A stretch of DNA of 64,000 bases from Ahaetulla prasina (lineage: Eukaryota > Chordata > Lepidosauria > Squamata > Colubridae), in NCBI RefSeq assembly GCF_028640845.1, contig NC_080546.1, positions 31,331,020-31,395,019 on the forward strand. Reading direction: 5' to 3'. The translations under genes were made by a program, and so were the position numbers. Numbering within the stretch: position 1 is the first letter of the stretch; each line of letters starts with the position of its first letter. The notes under the pieces are model-generated. The model saw only the letters and a program-made list of their open reading frames with translations. It searched no databases and had not been told where the DNA came from. Positions 11,055 to 21,689 of the stretch are shown in pieces.

Positions 11055-12288
11055 TACAGGGAGTCCTTAACTTACAACAGCAATTGGGACTGGAATTTCT
11101 GTAGCTAAGTAATACAAGTTGAAAAGCAGTCTGTGAGAAGCGCAGATTGTGGAGAGTGCAAATGAGTGCACGAGAGGCATAGGTCAGGGAGAATCCATGA
11201 GAGATTCCAAGGGAGGTGTGGTGAGAGTTGGGGAGATTACATCAGTGGCTAGGATGAGGCTACTGCTGTTTGACTCATTGCTACTGGCAGTGAGGATGAG
11301 AATCTTCAGAAGAGCCTGTCCTGTTGGTCTGTCAGAATTCTTTTCTAGATGGAAATTTAAATTGTGTGATTCTTCCCTTCACCTCCCAGAACATAGTGGT
11401 GGTGTGGTCCGCCAGCAGCCTGCAGAGCTGGCAGCAGAGTCAGACAGTGATGAGGCTGAGGAAGAACATGGGCCAGTCCTGGAGGCTGGAGAAGGCCCAG
11501 ATGAGGGCTCTGTGTTGGAGGCAGAGATGTGGCCAGGGCCATCTGGGAGTGATGTGCAGACTCCAGAGCCTCCAAAGGCTGACAGTAGACAGGCAGAGGA
11601 AAGGGAGGAGCCTGTTCCTAGTGCACGCATGAGAAGAACTGCCAGAAGGCAAGAGCAGCTAAAGCAAAGAGAACAACTCGGGAGTAGGGCCAAGAGATGA
11701 TTGGCCCCTCCCATAAGGCTTAAAAGACCAGCAACGGCTCTTGGGCTCTTTGTCGGAAAACAACATTGATAGACTTTCTTCTTGTCTTGCTGCATTTGTT
11801 TCTTGTCGGCTTCTTCTGCTTTTGAACTTTTGCCAAGAAAACCATTTGGCAGTTTGCCTAATTAGACCAAGGTTGGTGATAAGACTAAAGAATTGTGTTT
11901 TGAAGAATTTGCTTTGATTTAGTTTGGACTATGTTGAGAATGAGTTAATTCTCAGCTGTTCTAATAAAGTGTTTGTTTTTGAACTGATTGCATCTAATAC
12001 TACCTACTTGGGCCTGGGTCACAACAAGTGGTAGATAAAAGCTTAGGTGTACAATCTTTCAATTGTCCCGGGGTCATATGTTCACCTTTTGTGATCTTCT
12101 GACAAGCAAACCCATTGAGGAAGCCAGATTCACTTAACAACTGTGTTACTAATTTAACAAATGCAGTGATTCATTTAACAACCATGACAAGAAAGGTCAT
12201 GAAGTGGGCAAAACTGACTTAACAAATATCTTGCTTAACAGCATAAATTTTGGGATCAATTGAGGCTGTAAATCGAGGGCTATCTGTA
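11055..12288. mobile_element. DNA element with TACAGGTAGTCC ends, interrupted by an LTR
   Basis: The left end reads TACAGGGAGTCCTTAACTTA. The right end reads CGAGGGCTATCTGTA. The body holds the family landmarks CCCGGGGTCATATG and CACTTAACAACTGTGTTACT. A solo LTR (11400..12026) sits inside it. Part of 11130..11394 does not match the other copies and may be a further, older insertion. Other copies are at 17053, 28258, 28613 and 48476. Confidence 0.7.
11400..12026 (+). mobile_element. Solo LTR, 627 bp, 5-bp target duplication AGTGG
   Basis: The ends are TGGTGTGGTCC and GGGTCACAACA, an imperfect inverted pair with TG...CA. Identical 5-mers AGTGG flank it (11395..11399 and 12027..12031). It has a TATA-like TTAAAAG at 11720..11726 and a polyadenylation signal AATAAA at 11963..11968. 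The U3 part is open in one frame through 11697, coding acidic, Pro-rich and then Arg/Gln-rich sequence. No internal gag, pol or env is present, so recombination between two LTRs removed the provirus. Ty3/gypsy or retrovirus-like origin cannot be decided. Confidence 0.88.
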
Positions 12289-12725
12289 TATGGGAATGGA
12301 TTTATAAAGAGGTCAGTTTGGCATAAGGCTCTGTGGAACTAAGTTTTTGTTTAATGCTCTTCTAACTAGGTCAGTTCTTCGGAAAGTCAAGTGGAATGTA
12401 GCCAGCATTATTATTTATTAAATTTATATTGTGCCCATCTCACTTTGAAGAGCAACTCTGTGTTCCTTTTTTGATTGGACTGGATCACTCCTTCAGCAGC
12501 AGCATTAAAAACTAGGATAGCCCACTCCTATAATATTAAAATAATCAATAATCAACAGATACAGCCTTGAGTCATTAGTTGCTAATCCCATCAAAAAGCC
12601 TAAGAAATAGCCTGAAAGAAACAAAGATTAGAGGAACATTAATAAGTAAGCATTCTTGCTGGATTTGACAAAACTATTAATTGAATTCTTCCAAAGATGC
12701 TTTTTCAAAAGGCAACTAGGTTTAC
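12289..12725. other. Unassigned sequence
   Basis: AT-rich with no recognised feature. Confidence 0.4.
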
Positions 12726-12925
12726 TTTGTTTTTTGTATAAGACCCTTTACTTTTCATCCAAAAGTTTCTTCAGTTCCAAACTAAAGAAGCTTCTTGGAT
12801 GAGAAGTGAAACATCTTTTAGGAAAAACAAAGAAAGACCGATTGCCTTTTGAAAAAGCACCTTTGGGATAACCATGACCTGGATGACTGAGGATCTCCAT
12901 AGATATTAAGTGAATTCTGAGGTTT
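12726..12925. mobile_element. Inverted hairpin motif pair, possibly Penelope-like relic
   Basis: On plus, 12782..12816 reads CTAAAGAA, hairpin GCTTCT-TGGATG-AGAAGT, then GAAACATC. On minus, the segment at 12776..12745 reads CTGAAGAA, hairpin ACTTT-TGGATG-AAAGT, then AAAGGGTC. The two face each other with a few bases between. Downstream AAAAACAAAGAAAG and ACCATGACCTGGATGACTGA belong to the same old repeat. The layout matches the element at 7.6-7.8 kb although the sequences differ. Confidence 0.5.
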
Positions 12926-13039
12926 ATTGTTAGTAAAGCATAGATTCTATTAATCTTCCCAGAATGTAGAATATATTTATTTTAAAAATCTGATTATATG
13001 AGTACAGAAATTAATTTGAATCCTATGTAGGATTTAACA

Positions 13040-13415
13040 AAACCATTTTTTAAAAAAAAATTTATTACTTTTTTCCAACAAACAAAAAAGAAAATACATT
13101 ATTACACCCTTGTGCTATACATAAAAAAAAAGGAAGATTTGGGTCTTCGGATATGTCCTCATAATTGCCAAAATCCACGTTCTCGAGGTACAGGTACCGA
13201 AGCGTCCAATTTTCCAAGCGCATAGTCCACGAATGGTTTCCAAGTCTTCCAGAAAATATCTTCTTTATACACACCACTTCTAATTTTAATATCACATGTC
13301 ATTTTATCATTTATGGCTAATTTCCACATTTCAGAATTCCACTCTTCTATTCTAAAAATCACATCTAATTTCCAATATCTAGCTATTAACAAACCCATTT
13401 TTAAAAATGGTGAGA
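13040..13415 (-). pseudogene. L1-like LINE, ORF2 C-terminal fragment
   Basis: The minus strand, across two frames, encodes I-A-R-Y-W-K, then E-E-W-N-S-E-M-W-K-L-A, then D-I-F-W-K-T-W-K-P-F-V-D-Y. This is the pattern at the end of vertebrate L1 ORF2. A 3' UTR with poly-T on plus (A-rich tail, near 13047..13075) follows. The fragment is 5'-truncated and frameshifted. Confidence 0.7.
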
Positions 13416-13727
13416 CAGGACAATGCTGAATGCTAAATTTAACCTCCGGGAAATGATGAGATGCTTTTTACAGTAAGCCTGGTGACTTTTTCCATCCCTG
13501 AATTGCAGCATCCTAATAACTAGTTTCAGGTAGAACCTGGGAGTTCATAGTAGGATGAAGGTGAAAAGAATTTTGTTCTAGAATTCTAACAACCGGTAAT
13601 TTAAATTCTTTTCCCACCGTAAAATACAAAGTACACGGTGAATGTTTCAGTCTGAATCCTCCATACAAATGCTTGATCCATAAGGAACAGAATGAGATAT
13701 TATTTGGTGTACTGGGAGTGGACATGA
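13416..13727. other. Unassigned sequence
   Basis: No gene or recognised repeat between the L1 fragment and the split SINE. Confidence 0.4.
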
Positions 13728-13828
13728 TGGCTCAGTGGTTTGAAAGACACTGAGCCCCAGTTCAAGACCTGAATGCTGCTCAATGGGATGAACTCCCATC
13801 CTTGCCCCAGTTCCTGTCCATCTAGCAC

Positions 13829-13962
13829 CACGGGTGTCAAACTTAAACCATCACATTGCTGTCACGTGACGTATCACAATGTTTTTCCTCTTCATGGAGC
13901 TGGGGTGGGCGTGGCCTGGGCATGATGCATCTGGCCCACGGGCTGCCAGTTTCACACCCCTG
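13829..13962 (+). mobile_element. hAT-like miniature element inside the SINE
   Basis: The ends are CACGGGTGTCAAAC and GTTTCACACCCCTG. The right flank TTCTAGCA (13963..13970) repeats the left flank ATCTAGCA (13820..13827) apart from one base, with one extra C at the left junction. It is a short member of the 1288..1933 family. Confidence 0.78.
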
Positions 13963-14449
13963 TTCTAGCAGTTCAAAAGCATGCAAATCAGGGTGAAATG
14001 CTCCTGGATCGGATGGGATCGTGCGATCCGGTAGCGATGGCAGCTGCTGGTTCGGAGGACCGGTAGCAAAAATCCCTGGTCCCGCCCCCCCCGCCTCTGC
14101 TGAGTCGCACCATCTGCAGAGGTTTTTTTTTTTACTTTTAAAAGCCGGTTTTGCTTCAGCCGAAACAGGCCTTTAAAAGTAAAAAACAGCAGAACCTTAC
14201 TTGTATTCTTACTTGTAGAAAACATGTTTTCTACAAGTAAAAGTAGAGATTCTAAGGCACTTACCTGATTACTGATGAACGCATGGCCACAGCCCAAAAG
14301 CAGTTTCAGTTTCAGCCAGACAGAATCAATCACTCAGCTAATCTATTTCCTCGGTGATCAACTGGCTGGCTTTGCTGACTGAGGAACTCTGGGATTTGAA
14401 GTCCACAATAAAATAAAATAAAATAAAATAAAATAATAAAATATTTGTG

Positions 14450-14523
14450 CAGCTTTCTGAGATTTGGTGTGTTTCTGTAGTGTTTCACTCTAATACACAA
14501 ACACACAAAATCTCAGAAAGCTG
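14450..14523. repeat. Internal inverted repeat
   Basis: CAGCTTTCTGAGATTT on the left is complemented by AAATCTCAGAAAGCTG on the right, with partly paired GTGTGTTT/AAACACAC inside. It is within the 961-bp hAT-like element. Confidence 0.85.
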
Positions 14524-14536
14524 TATGTGGCATATT

Positions 14537-14795
14537 GTGTGTGTGTGTGTGTGTGTTGTGTGTGTGTAAAGTGTGAAAGTTGGTTTTTGAGCTTTTTGTG
14601 GCTGTGTGAAGTGTGAAGTGCAGCTGCTTTTACATTGTGTGTGAGTCAGTTGTGTTGTGTTGTGTGTGTGTAAAGTGTGAAAGTTGGTTTTTGAGCTTTT
14701 TGTGGCTATGTGAAGTGTGAAGTGCAGCTGCTTTTACATTGTGTGTGAGTCAGTTGTGTTGTGTTGTATGTGTATAAAGTGTGAAAGTTGGTTTT
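14537..14795 (+). repeat. Tandem repeat, unit about 115 bp
   Basis: Two full units and one partial unit carry TGTGTAAAGTGTGAAAGTTG, then GTGCAGCTGCTTTTACATTG, then GAGTCAGTTGTG. Units differ by a few bases. Confidence 0.85.
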
Positions 14796-15000
14796 TGGTA
14801 CCTCTTATTGTTTTTTTATACTTTGTTTATTATTTTTATTATTTATTGTTATTGGCCACGCCCACCAAGCCATCTGACCACCAAGCCACACCCACCAATT
14901 AAGCCACACCCACAGAACTGGTAGGGAAAATTTTTAGATTTCACCCCTGATGCAAATGTGAGTAGATAAATAGGTACTGCTTTGGTGGGAAGATAATAGC

Positions 15001-15174
15001 CAGTAGTGGGTTGCCTCCGGTTCAGACCGGTTCTTGCGAACCGGTAGTAAAACTGGGGGAGGCTCCGCCCACTGACTCTGATGTCATCACGAAGTTCTGT
15101 GCATGCGCAGAAGCAAGTGCATGTGCCCAATCCTGCTGCGAACTGGTAGTAAAAGTAAGTAGAACCCACACCTG
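15001..15174 (+). mobile_element. hAT-like miniature element (CAGTAGTGGGTT family) in the SINE
   Basis: The ends are CAGTAGTGGGTTG and AACCCACACCTG. Flanks are ATAATAGC (14993..15000) and GTAATAGC (15175..15182), 7 of 8 identical. The core has GGCTCCGCCCAC and GCATGCGCAGAAG. Relatives are at 16723, 32043, 48901 and 50932. Confidence 0.83.
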
Positions 15175-15333
15175 GTAATAGCATTCTGTAACCCTGAGTA
15201 TATAGTCATGCTGGCCACATGATCGCAGAAAATGTCTTCTGACAACATTGGCTCCCCCAGCTAAAATATGGAGATGAGCATCACCCCCTAGCATTGGACA
15301 TTACCTAAGAGGAAAAACCTTTACCTTTATGTG

Positions 15334-16714
15334 CTGGGAATCTGTAAGAATCTTGGTCTCTTTTTGCTAGACTATCACATATGATTAAGGATTTACATTC
15401 CTTGCATAAAAAATCCAGAGAAGTAAACTGTTTATATCACTAATTGGTATTCTCTCTTAAGATAAGAATCAAGCTGTAACCTTTGTTTCTTATCTTCTTA
15501 ATCTTAAAAATATTTTGAGTTTAGTAGGCTGTAATATGATGTTCAGCCCACCAAAATGTTGGCTTGCCCTTCGCTACACCTGTGCAGTCCCCATATGTTC
15601 ACTAGTTAATAATTTACATGCTGAGGAAGTTTTCCCCCCAAGCAAAAAATAACAAAGAGTTTTATGCTGAAGTAGGTCCAGTATGAAACATAATAAATCC
15701 AGCGTGTCCAACATTTAATTCCATTTTACTTCTTTGGCATGAATAGTAAAGACATCCTTAAGTCAAGCTCAGTTCCAGATGATTACATGCACACAGTTTT
15801 TTTGGCAGCATTGTCAAAGTGCTCTGCCAATGCCTTTTTCCAGGATGTTTCTTCAACTTTCCAGTCTAATGCAAATGTTTATTTCATTCACAAAAGATAA
15901 ATAAAACATTTTCCCACAGCAGTTTAAAAGAATATTTTTTTTCTTTTTGGTAACCTATATGGATCCATACTGAAGAAGCAGTATGAATTGCTGCTTCTGA
16001 GTAATAGGGAATATGTGATCTCTCAGACATTGCTAATTTACAGACTCAAAAGAACTATCCTCAAAAACAAAGAGCCAGAATCATATTTAGGATGTGTGAT
16101 TTGCAACCTCCCTCCTGAATTTCCTATACTCAAACAGCAGGGGGGGCTGTTTGTTCGATGGTGTCATTTTTGAATTTGTCTATTAAGAATAATCCCAAAT
16201 TGGAGCATGTTATCATGGATCTCAAAAGTAAATGTGCATTCCTAAAGCAGCCAGTATATATGTAATTATTCTTGTTATGAGATCTTCTTATTCTTGTTTA
16301 TGATGTCCTGATCTGCATTTTGAAAGAGGAATGACGGCAACTATAAGAGAGGAAAGTTCTCCATAAGTGATTAGAAATAAGCATGGATCTCAAAGGACAT
16401 TATTCATACACATAGCTTGCTTTATTTTTTTACACAGAACCATAATGTAGTTTTTTATATGAAAAATATGCCCCCCGCACCACTACTCAATATTTAAAAG
16501 TCTAAAGCTGGAATTGGGGAAAGAAAAAAAATGACACCGATTGCTTAAATTTAAATACTTTAGATTTATTTGTAATTAGAAGTTAAGATTAAAGGGTAAA
16601 TCATAATTCTTTCAGAAATGATTAGTATGAAGAACTGAAAGAAAATCAGAGGCTCAGCTTAGGAAGTAACTGAAAAGTTAAGGTTCATGTTATGCTCGGG
16701 CTGAGAGTATTTAA
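15334..16714. other. Unassigned sequence
   Basis: No gene or recognised repeat. Confidence 0.4.
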
Positions 16715-16722
16715 CAGTGTGT

Positions 16723-16886
16723 CAGTGATGGGTTGTTACTGGTTCACCTCGGTTCAGGTGACCTGGTAGCAGCAGTGGCAGGAGGCTCCGCCCACCTGCC
16801 CAGATGTCATCAAATATGATCTGCGCATGCGCAGAAGTGGCACGCATGAGCGAACCAGTAGCAAAGGTAAGTGAAACCCACCACTG
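16723..16886 (+). mobile_element. hAT-like miniature element
   Basis: The ends are CAGTGATGGGTTG and AACCCACCACTG. Flanks CAGTGTGT (16715..16722) and CTGTGTGT (16887..16894) agree in 7 of 8 positions. Confidence 0.83.
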
Positions 16887-17052
16887 CTGTGTGTGTGTGT
16901 TTGTTCAAATATATATATGCATGTATGTATGTATGTATTCTTAGCAACATTATATATGGAGGATGTAAATCAAAGTTTTATGTGGTACATTTAGGACAGG
17001 AGCCTCAACCTAGGGCAAATTGATGCCTTTGTGTGTAAGAAGTTTTGGTCAA

Positions 17053-17638
17053 TACAGGTAGTCCATGACTTAGAACAATTAATTAGTTAGAACAATTAAT
17101 AAGTGGAACAACTTGCCTGCAGAAGTTGTAAATGCTCCAACACTGGAAATTTTTAAGAAAATGTTGGATAACCATCTGTCTGAGATGGTGTAGGGTTTCC
17201 TGCCTGGGCAGGGGGTTGGACTAGAAGGCCTGCAAGGTCCCTTCCAACTCTGTTGTTGTTATTTGTTATTTGTTCCAACAGTTTGTTTAGTGACCATTCA
17301 AAGTTACAACAGCACTGAAAAAGTGACATGACCATTTTTCACATGATCATTGCAGCATCCCCGTGGTCACATGAGCAAAATTTGAATGATTGGCAACTGA
17401 CTCATATTTATGATGGTTGCGATGTCCCGGGGTCATGTGATCACATTTTGCTATTTTCTGACAACCAAAGTCAAATGGGGAAAACAGATTCACTTAACAA
17501 GCCTGTTAAGTACAGTGATTCACTTAACAACTATCGCAAGAAAGGTTGTAAAATGTAGCAAAACTCACTTAACAAATGTCTCACTTAGTAACATAAATTT
17601 TGGTCTCAATTGCGGTCACAAGTCAAGGACTACCTGTA
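17053..17638. mobile_element. DNA element with TACAGGTAGTCC ends, interrupted by CR1
   Basis: The left end TACAGGTAGTCCATGACTTA is complementary to the right end AGTCAAGGACTACCTGTA. The internal order (GTTACAACAGCACTGAAAAA, CCCGGGGTCATGTGATCAC, CACTTAACAACTATCGCAAG) matches the other copies. A CR1 3' end separates the first ~50 bp from the rest. Confidence 0.85.
17101..17274 (+). mobile_element. CR1 LINE 3' end, inserted in the element above
   Basis: It encodes the end of the CR1 protein (E-I-F-K-K-M-L-D-N-H-L, stop) and has the 3' UTR GGGTTGGACTAGAAGGCCTG, then AAGGTCCCTTCCAACTCTG, and a GTTATTTGTTATTTGTT tail. It is truncated to 174 bp. Confidence 0.85.
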
Positions 17639-18103
17639 CTTTCACAAGTTTTGATAGCCATCTGCATTATTTATTATACATAATAATATTAATAGGCAAT
17701 AAATAGCTGCTGATTTATTGATAATCTGATTCTTTTTAGGATTTTTCAAGTATAAAGACAATGCAGGTATACTTCATTATGGACACTCTTTCCCATGCAT
17801 TGATTCTTGTTAAAACAGACTAGAATAATAGATTAACTGAGTTAGAAGAGATCCTGGAGGTCTTCTAGTCTGATCATCGTTCATTTCAATCTTTTCTGTG
17901 AACATTTTTCCAGTTATTCATATCATTGCTCATACATAATTGCATCTGTCTGCATTAGCGATTTAACCTTAACATGTTAACAGGAATAATAGCGTCATGA
18001 TTTTATAAAAATGGAAATCATAGTCTAGAAACCTGTGCAAGTCCCCTTGAGAAAAACTCTGCATTCCTTCCCTATTGCTTACTACTTGTATGTATGCGAG
18101 ATA
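17639..18103. other. Unassigned sequence
   Basis: AT-rich. A piece near 17820..17880 (ATAGATTAACTGAGTTAGAAG) resembles the start of a CR1 3' end but is too short to call. Confidence 0.35.
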
Positions 18104-18111
18104 CTGTAAGC

Positions 18112-18246
18112 CAGAGGTCTTCAAACCTGGCAGCTTTAAGACTTGTGGACTTCAACTCCCAGAATTCTCCAGCCAGCTATGCTGGCTGGAGAATTCTGGG
18201 AGTTGAAGTCCACAAGTCTTAAAGTTGCCAAGTTTGAAGACCTCTG
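18112..18246. mobile_element. Foldback miniature element, 135 bp, exact target duplication CTGTAAGC
   Basis: Almost the whole element is one inverted repeat. CAGAGGTCTTCAAAC...CTCCAGCCAG on the left is complemented by CTGGCTGGAG...GTTTGAAGACCTCTG on the right, around a TATG centre. Exact 8-mers CTGTAAGC flank it (18104..18111 and 18247..18254). Two relatives are at 37643 and 37913. Confidence 0.92.
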
Positions 18247-18422
18247 CTGTAAGCTATCAGAAAGAAAAACAATAGGATCTCTCCCATTTTCAGCCCTATT
18301 CCTTATGGCCCTAACAGATTGGTGCTTTCTGCTTTCATAACCTTCCAGTTGTTTCTGTGCCAGTTGTTTCTCTTCAAGAGATCTCATTTGTATTCATGTA
18401 TGAGTATGTATGTATGTGTATG

Positions 18423-18481
18423 GAGAGAGAGGGAGGCGAGAGAAGGAGAAGGAGGGAGGGAGAGAGAGAGAAACAGACAGA
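18423..18481. repeat. (GA)n-rich tract
   Basis: GAGA/GGGA purine run on the plus strand. Confidence 0.85.
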
Positions 18482-21177
18482 CTGTGTAATTAATGTAAGC
18501 AACTTTTGTGCAAATTGTATAAAACACACACCAGGCAGCTAGTAGTTACTACTAACATGTACTACCACCAGTCAATGTAAGTGCACATTTCTTACAGTTG
18601 TTGTTAACCTTTCTCCTCCCAAAAGACTTAAGTCATGGGTAGGCTATTTTCCTGTGGCTAAGGGCATTTACTTCTCTCTCCAGGCCATGTTCTGGAGCAG
18701 TTACAACAAGATGATTGAAGCCATGTGGATTTTCTGCTTCTCTGGGCTTGTTCTTTTATATTTTATAGAGCCATCTCAACATAATGTTTTTTTTTTGTTT
18801 AACTTGGAAAGTCAATGACATAACGGAGTATTACTTTTCATAAAAATAAACTATTTTAATAGATATATACAATATATTCGCATAGCTTCTTCTTCTTTTT
18901 CCCAAGAAAATAAAGTAATTGGTTACACAGTCAAATCATTACCTTGAGAACAAGGGAGACAAGAACATAATGAAGAGATGCACCTGAGTAAGTTTTTTGC
19001 GCCGGTCTTTCTGATTTACAACTATGTGAAGCAGCAATCTCTTAGGAATAGCAATGGAGCAACAAACTAACCACCCGTAAAGTACAAGCCAAAATATTTG
19101 GACTTGTGACACACAATTAATTATGCCACACTTGTACTGCAAGAGGCAGTCTGCTTCTTCTCCCCCCTCCCTTGTCTTATTTTTGCAAAGTATACAACTC
19201 TTCCTTCAGGCTTCTTATCCTTTCACATCAGAAAATACTTGAGAATGAGCTCCATGGGATTTTAGAGACAGATGGGATGGAGTTTAGCTCTCAAGAGGTG
19301 TTCTAGTTCTACAATAGGCTGATGGCAGCAATTAGAAAATCAAGAGTACCTTCAATATTTGGGAACCTTGTTGATTTTTTTCCCCTTTTGTTTGTTTGGC
19401 TGCATAATTGCAAATCCTTTAAAGTAATATGCAAGGAAGATTAAAAACATATTACAATTTTTTTTTAAAAAAACTTTCTTGCAGGATCAGGACTGTATGG
19501 ACAGTGGGATAATGCTGGTCCAGGAATAGAAGTGATAGAGAAGGTACATATCCAAGGTTCATTAGGATGATGTCTTGATGGGAGTTGAAGCATCCTGACC
19601 CTGCCAATTTTTGTAGGATAGGTAGAAACAATTGGAGAAAGGCTATCCTGTAATATACAGCCCCTTAGCCATGAAGGGCTTTATAGATAACAATCGGCAC
19701 TTTGAATGGCAAGGGAAATCTAAATGGCAAGGCTTGCCATAAAGTTATACTGAAATATACAATAACTGTTCAGGTTTACTATTTCCTTTCCAGCACCAAA
19801 CAGAATTGAACCTGGAAAAGGAGAACCACTGAAACATAATCTCTCATTCCCAACCCTCCAAATCAAGCCCAAGATATTGAAAACCAGTAAGACATTAAGA
19901 AGAACCAAGAAAGTTTGCACACATACCCCACAGGCAAAATCAGTACTGAATCAAATCCTGAAATCTATCTGAAAAAAATCCAAATTAAATTTCAGTTTAC
20001 AAAACAAATGCGTCTCCATTAAATAGTTTGGACTAATAACCGCTAATTATTGTCAGTTTCAGAATAGTTTGTATTCATGGAATGTCACCTATTCTAAGTA
20101 AGATTGGGTCTGGATTCTATATTGTTTCATGAGAGTGTAGCTTTTAGCCCCTGCCCTTACTTACAACCAATTCCCTTATATGTTAGTAAGATGTATTTGT
20201 GGCTAAAATTCTACCGAAAGAATTCACATGATGACTATAAAACTAGTATAAAGCTCTCCTAGCCGCAGGCTTCCTTTGCTTATGTTGAATCTATGAGATT
20301 TATTGAAACTGCTGGGAAACAGTAAATTAGGAATGTCAGGTTCTGCCACACTCCATATGTTGGGTTTGGTCAATGGTAGAAAGCTACAAAGTTTATAATG
20401 TACTTAGGAAATCTGATGACTCCTTTAAATGGAGTATGTTGTTTAAATCTTCAGGATGATTGAAGTAAAAATGGAATCGGGTCTCTTCAAATCAGCCAAG
20501 AGTGATTTTAAAGGATGTAGGAGAGCTAATGAAAATTTTGGCCTTGTAAGATCTTCAAACACCCTTGCAGTTTTTCAAAGCTGAAAAGAGAAGCTGAATG
20601 GTGTGATGAACTGATAGTGACATGAGTAGCAAGCCAATTACTTTAATCGCCTTGCTGCCCTTGTCTGTTTCCCTTTTCTGATAGAATCCATTAGGAAGGT
20701 TTGTTTAGAGGGAGTATCAGATTTATTCTACTTCTCTCTTTTATCAGTTTTGCTATGACCTTTGTGATCCTCCACGTTTCGCTAAATTCACAATCATTAT
20801 CTTCCTTTTACTAGATCATACAATTTATCAAACCAATCTATTTTGTAATATAATCCAATCCAATTTTGTATCCAGTTTGTATGTTCTTACTTTTTCTCCT
20901 GTCCCCTCAGATTAAAACGTTTATTGGTTTATAGTCAAAAATCAACATAAAATCTTTTCTCTGCTACAGCCTGTATTTCCTGCATCTTGTCCTAACTCAG
21001 TCTAAAATGACCAAGTTCACTGCTTGAACTCTAGGATGCATATACATCCTAAGTATTTTATATCATTGTAAATGTTACATTGTAGTGCATTATATATGCA
21101 ACTACGATATATTTTTATTTTTAAAACAATGTTGGACTAGCAATGTTGCCTCAAATATTTATGTTTTTATTAAATCT
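18482..21177. other. Unassigned sequence
   Basis: No gene. A short piece near 19660..19720 (GAAGGGCTTTATAGATAA) looks like part of an old interspersed repeat, not further identified. Confidence 0.4.
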
Positions 21178-21410
21178 AGGACAGTTTGATCTAATGATTA
21201 AGGTACCATGCTAGAAAACCAGGAGAGTGTGAGTTCTAGTTTTGCTTTAGGCATGAAAGCCAGTTGGGTGACTTTCTCCCAGCCCCGTTCAACAACAGAG
21301 TTGTTGTGTGGAAAATAGAAGGAAGAAGGACTATTAGCTATGTTTGCCATCTTGAGTTATTTATAAAAATAATAAAAGTAGGATTTTTTTTAAAAAAAAT
21401 CTAAAATAAA
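21178..21410 (+). repeat. tRNA-derived SINE, plus strand
   Basis: A-box-like TGATCTAATGATTAAGG, B-box-like GAGTTCTAG, body GGCATGAAAGCCAGTTGGGT and AGTTGTTGTGTGGAAAATAG, and tail TTGAGTTATTTATAAAAATA. This is a different SINE type from the copies at 700 and 50630. Confidence 0.75.
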
Positions 21411-21689
21411 TACAGTTCAACTATTTTGAATATTCACAACTGTAGAAAGAAAAATTATCAACCAATAAATCAATAATAAATATATAAATAGTTATCTATA
21501 TATCCTTTGATAGACAATGGAGAGAGTATTGTGCTATCATTTTACTTTTGAACTTAAAGAGGTATATATAAATATTTCAAGGATTTATTTGGGTGAAACC
21601 TTGAATCCACAGATTTTCATCTGATTTTTCAGATAAACAAAATGCTGCCATTTTGATGCTTGCTCCTTAGAGTTTATGACTGAATAGAG

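Larger units (their letters stand above)
13989..14949 (+). mobile_element. hAT-like element, 961 bp, exact target duplication ATGCAAAT
   Basis: The ends are CAGGGTGAAATG and GATTTCACCCCTG. Exact 8-mers ATGCAAAT flank it (13981..13988 and 14950..14957). The right part has ACGCCCACCAAGCC repeats as in the element at 42084. It also holds an (AAAAT)n run (14407..14440), an inverted repeat (14450..14523) and a tandem repeat (14537..14795). Any open frames are short and not transposase-like. Confidence 0.9.
13728..15333 (+). repeat. tRNA-derived SINE split by three hAT-like insertions
   Basis: SINE pieces are 13728..13828 (head, GATGGCTCAGTGGTTTGAAAG), 13963..13988 (CAGTTCAAAAGCATGCAAAT), 14950..15000 (GAGTAGATAAATAGGTACTG) and 15175..15333 (CATGCTGGCCACATGATCGC to ACCTTTACCTTTA). 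Removing three insertions and one copy of each target duplication leaves about 330 bp in the known order of a common squamate SINE. Confidence 0.85.

Noticed and set aside
11149..11700. 183-codon open frame as a host gene
   Set aside because: Its larger part is the U3 of a solo LTR with exact target duplication; the start lies in unrelated repeat sequence.
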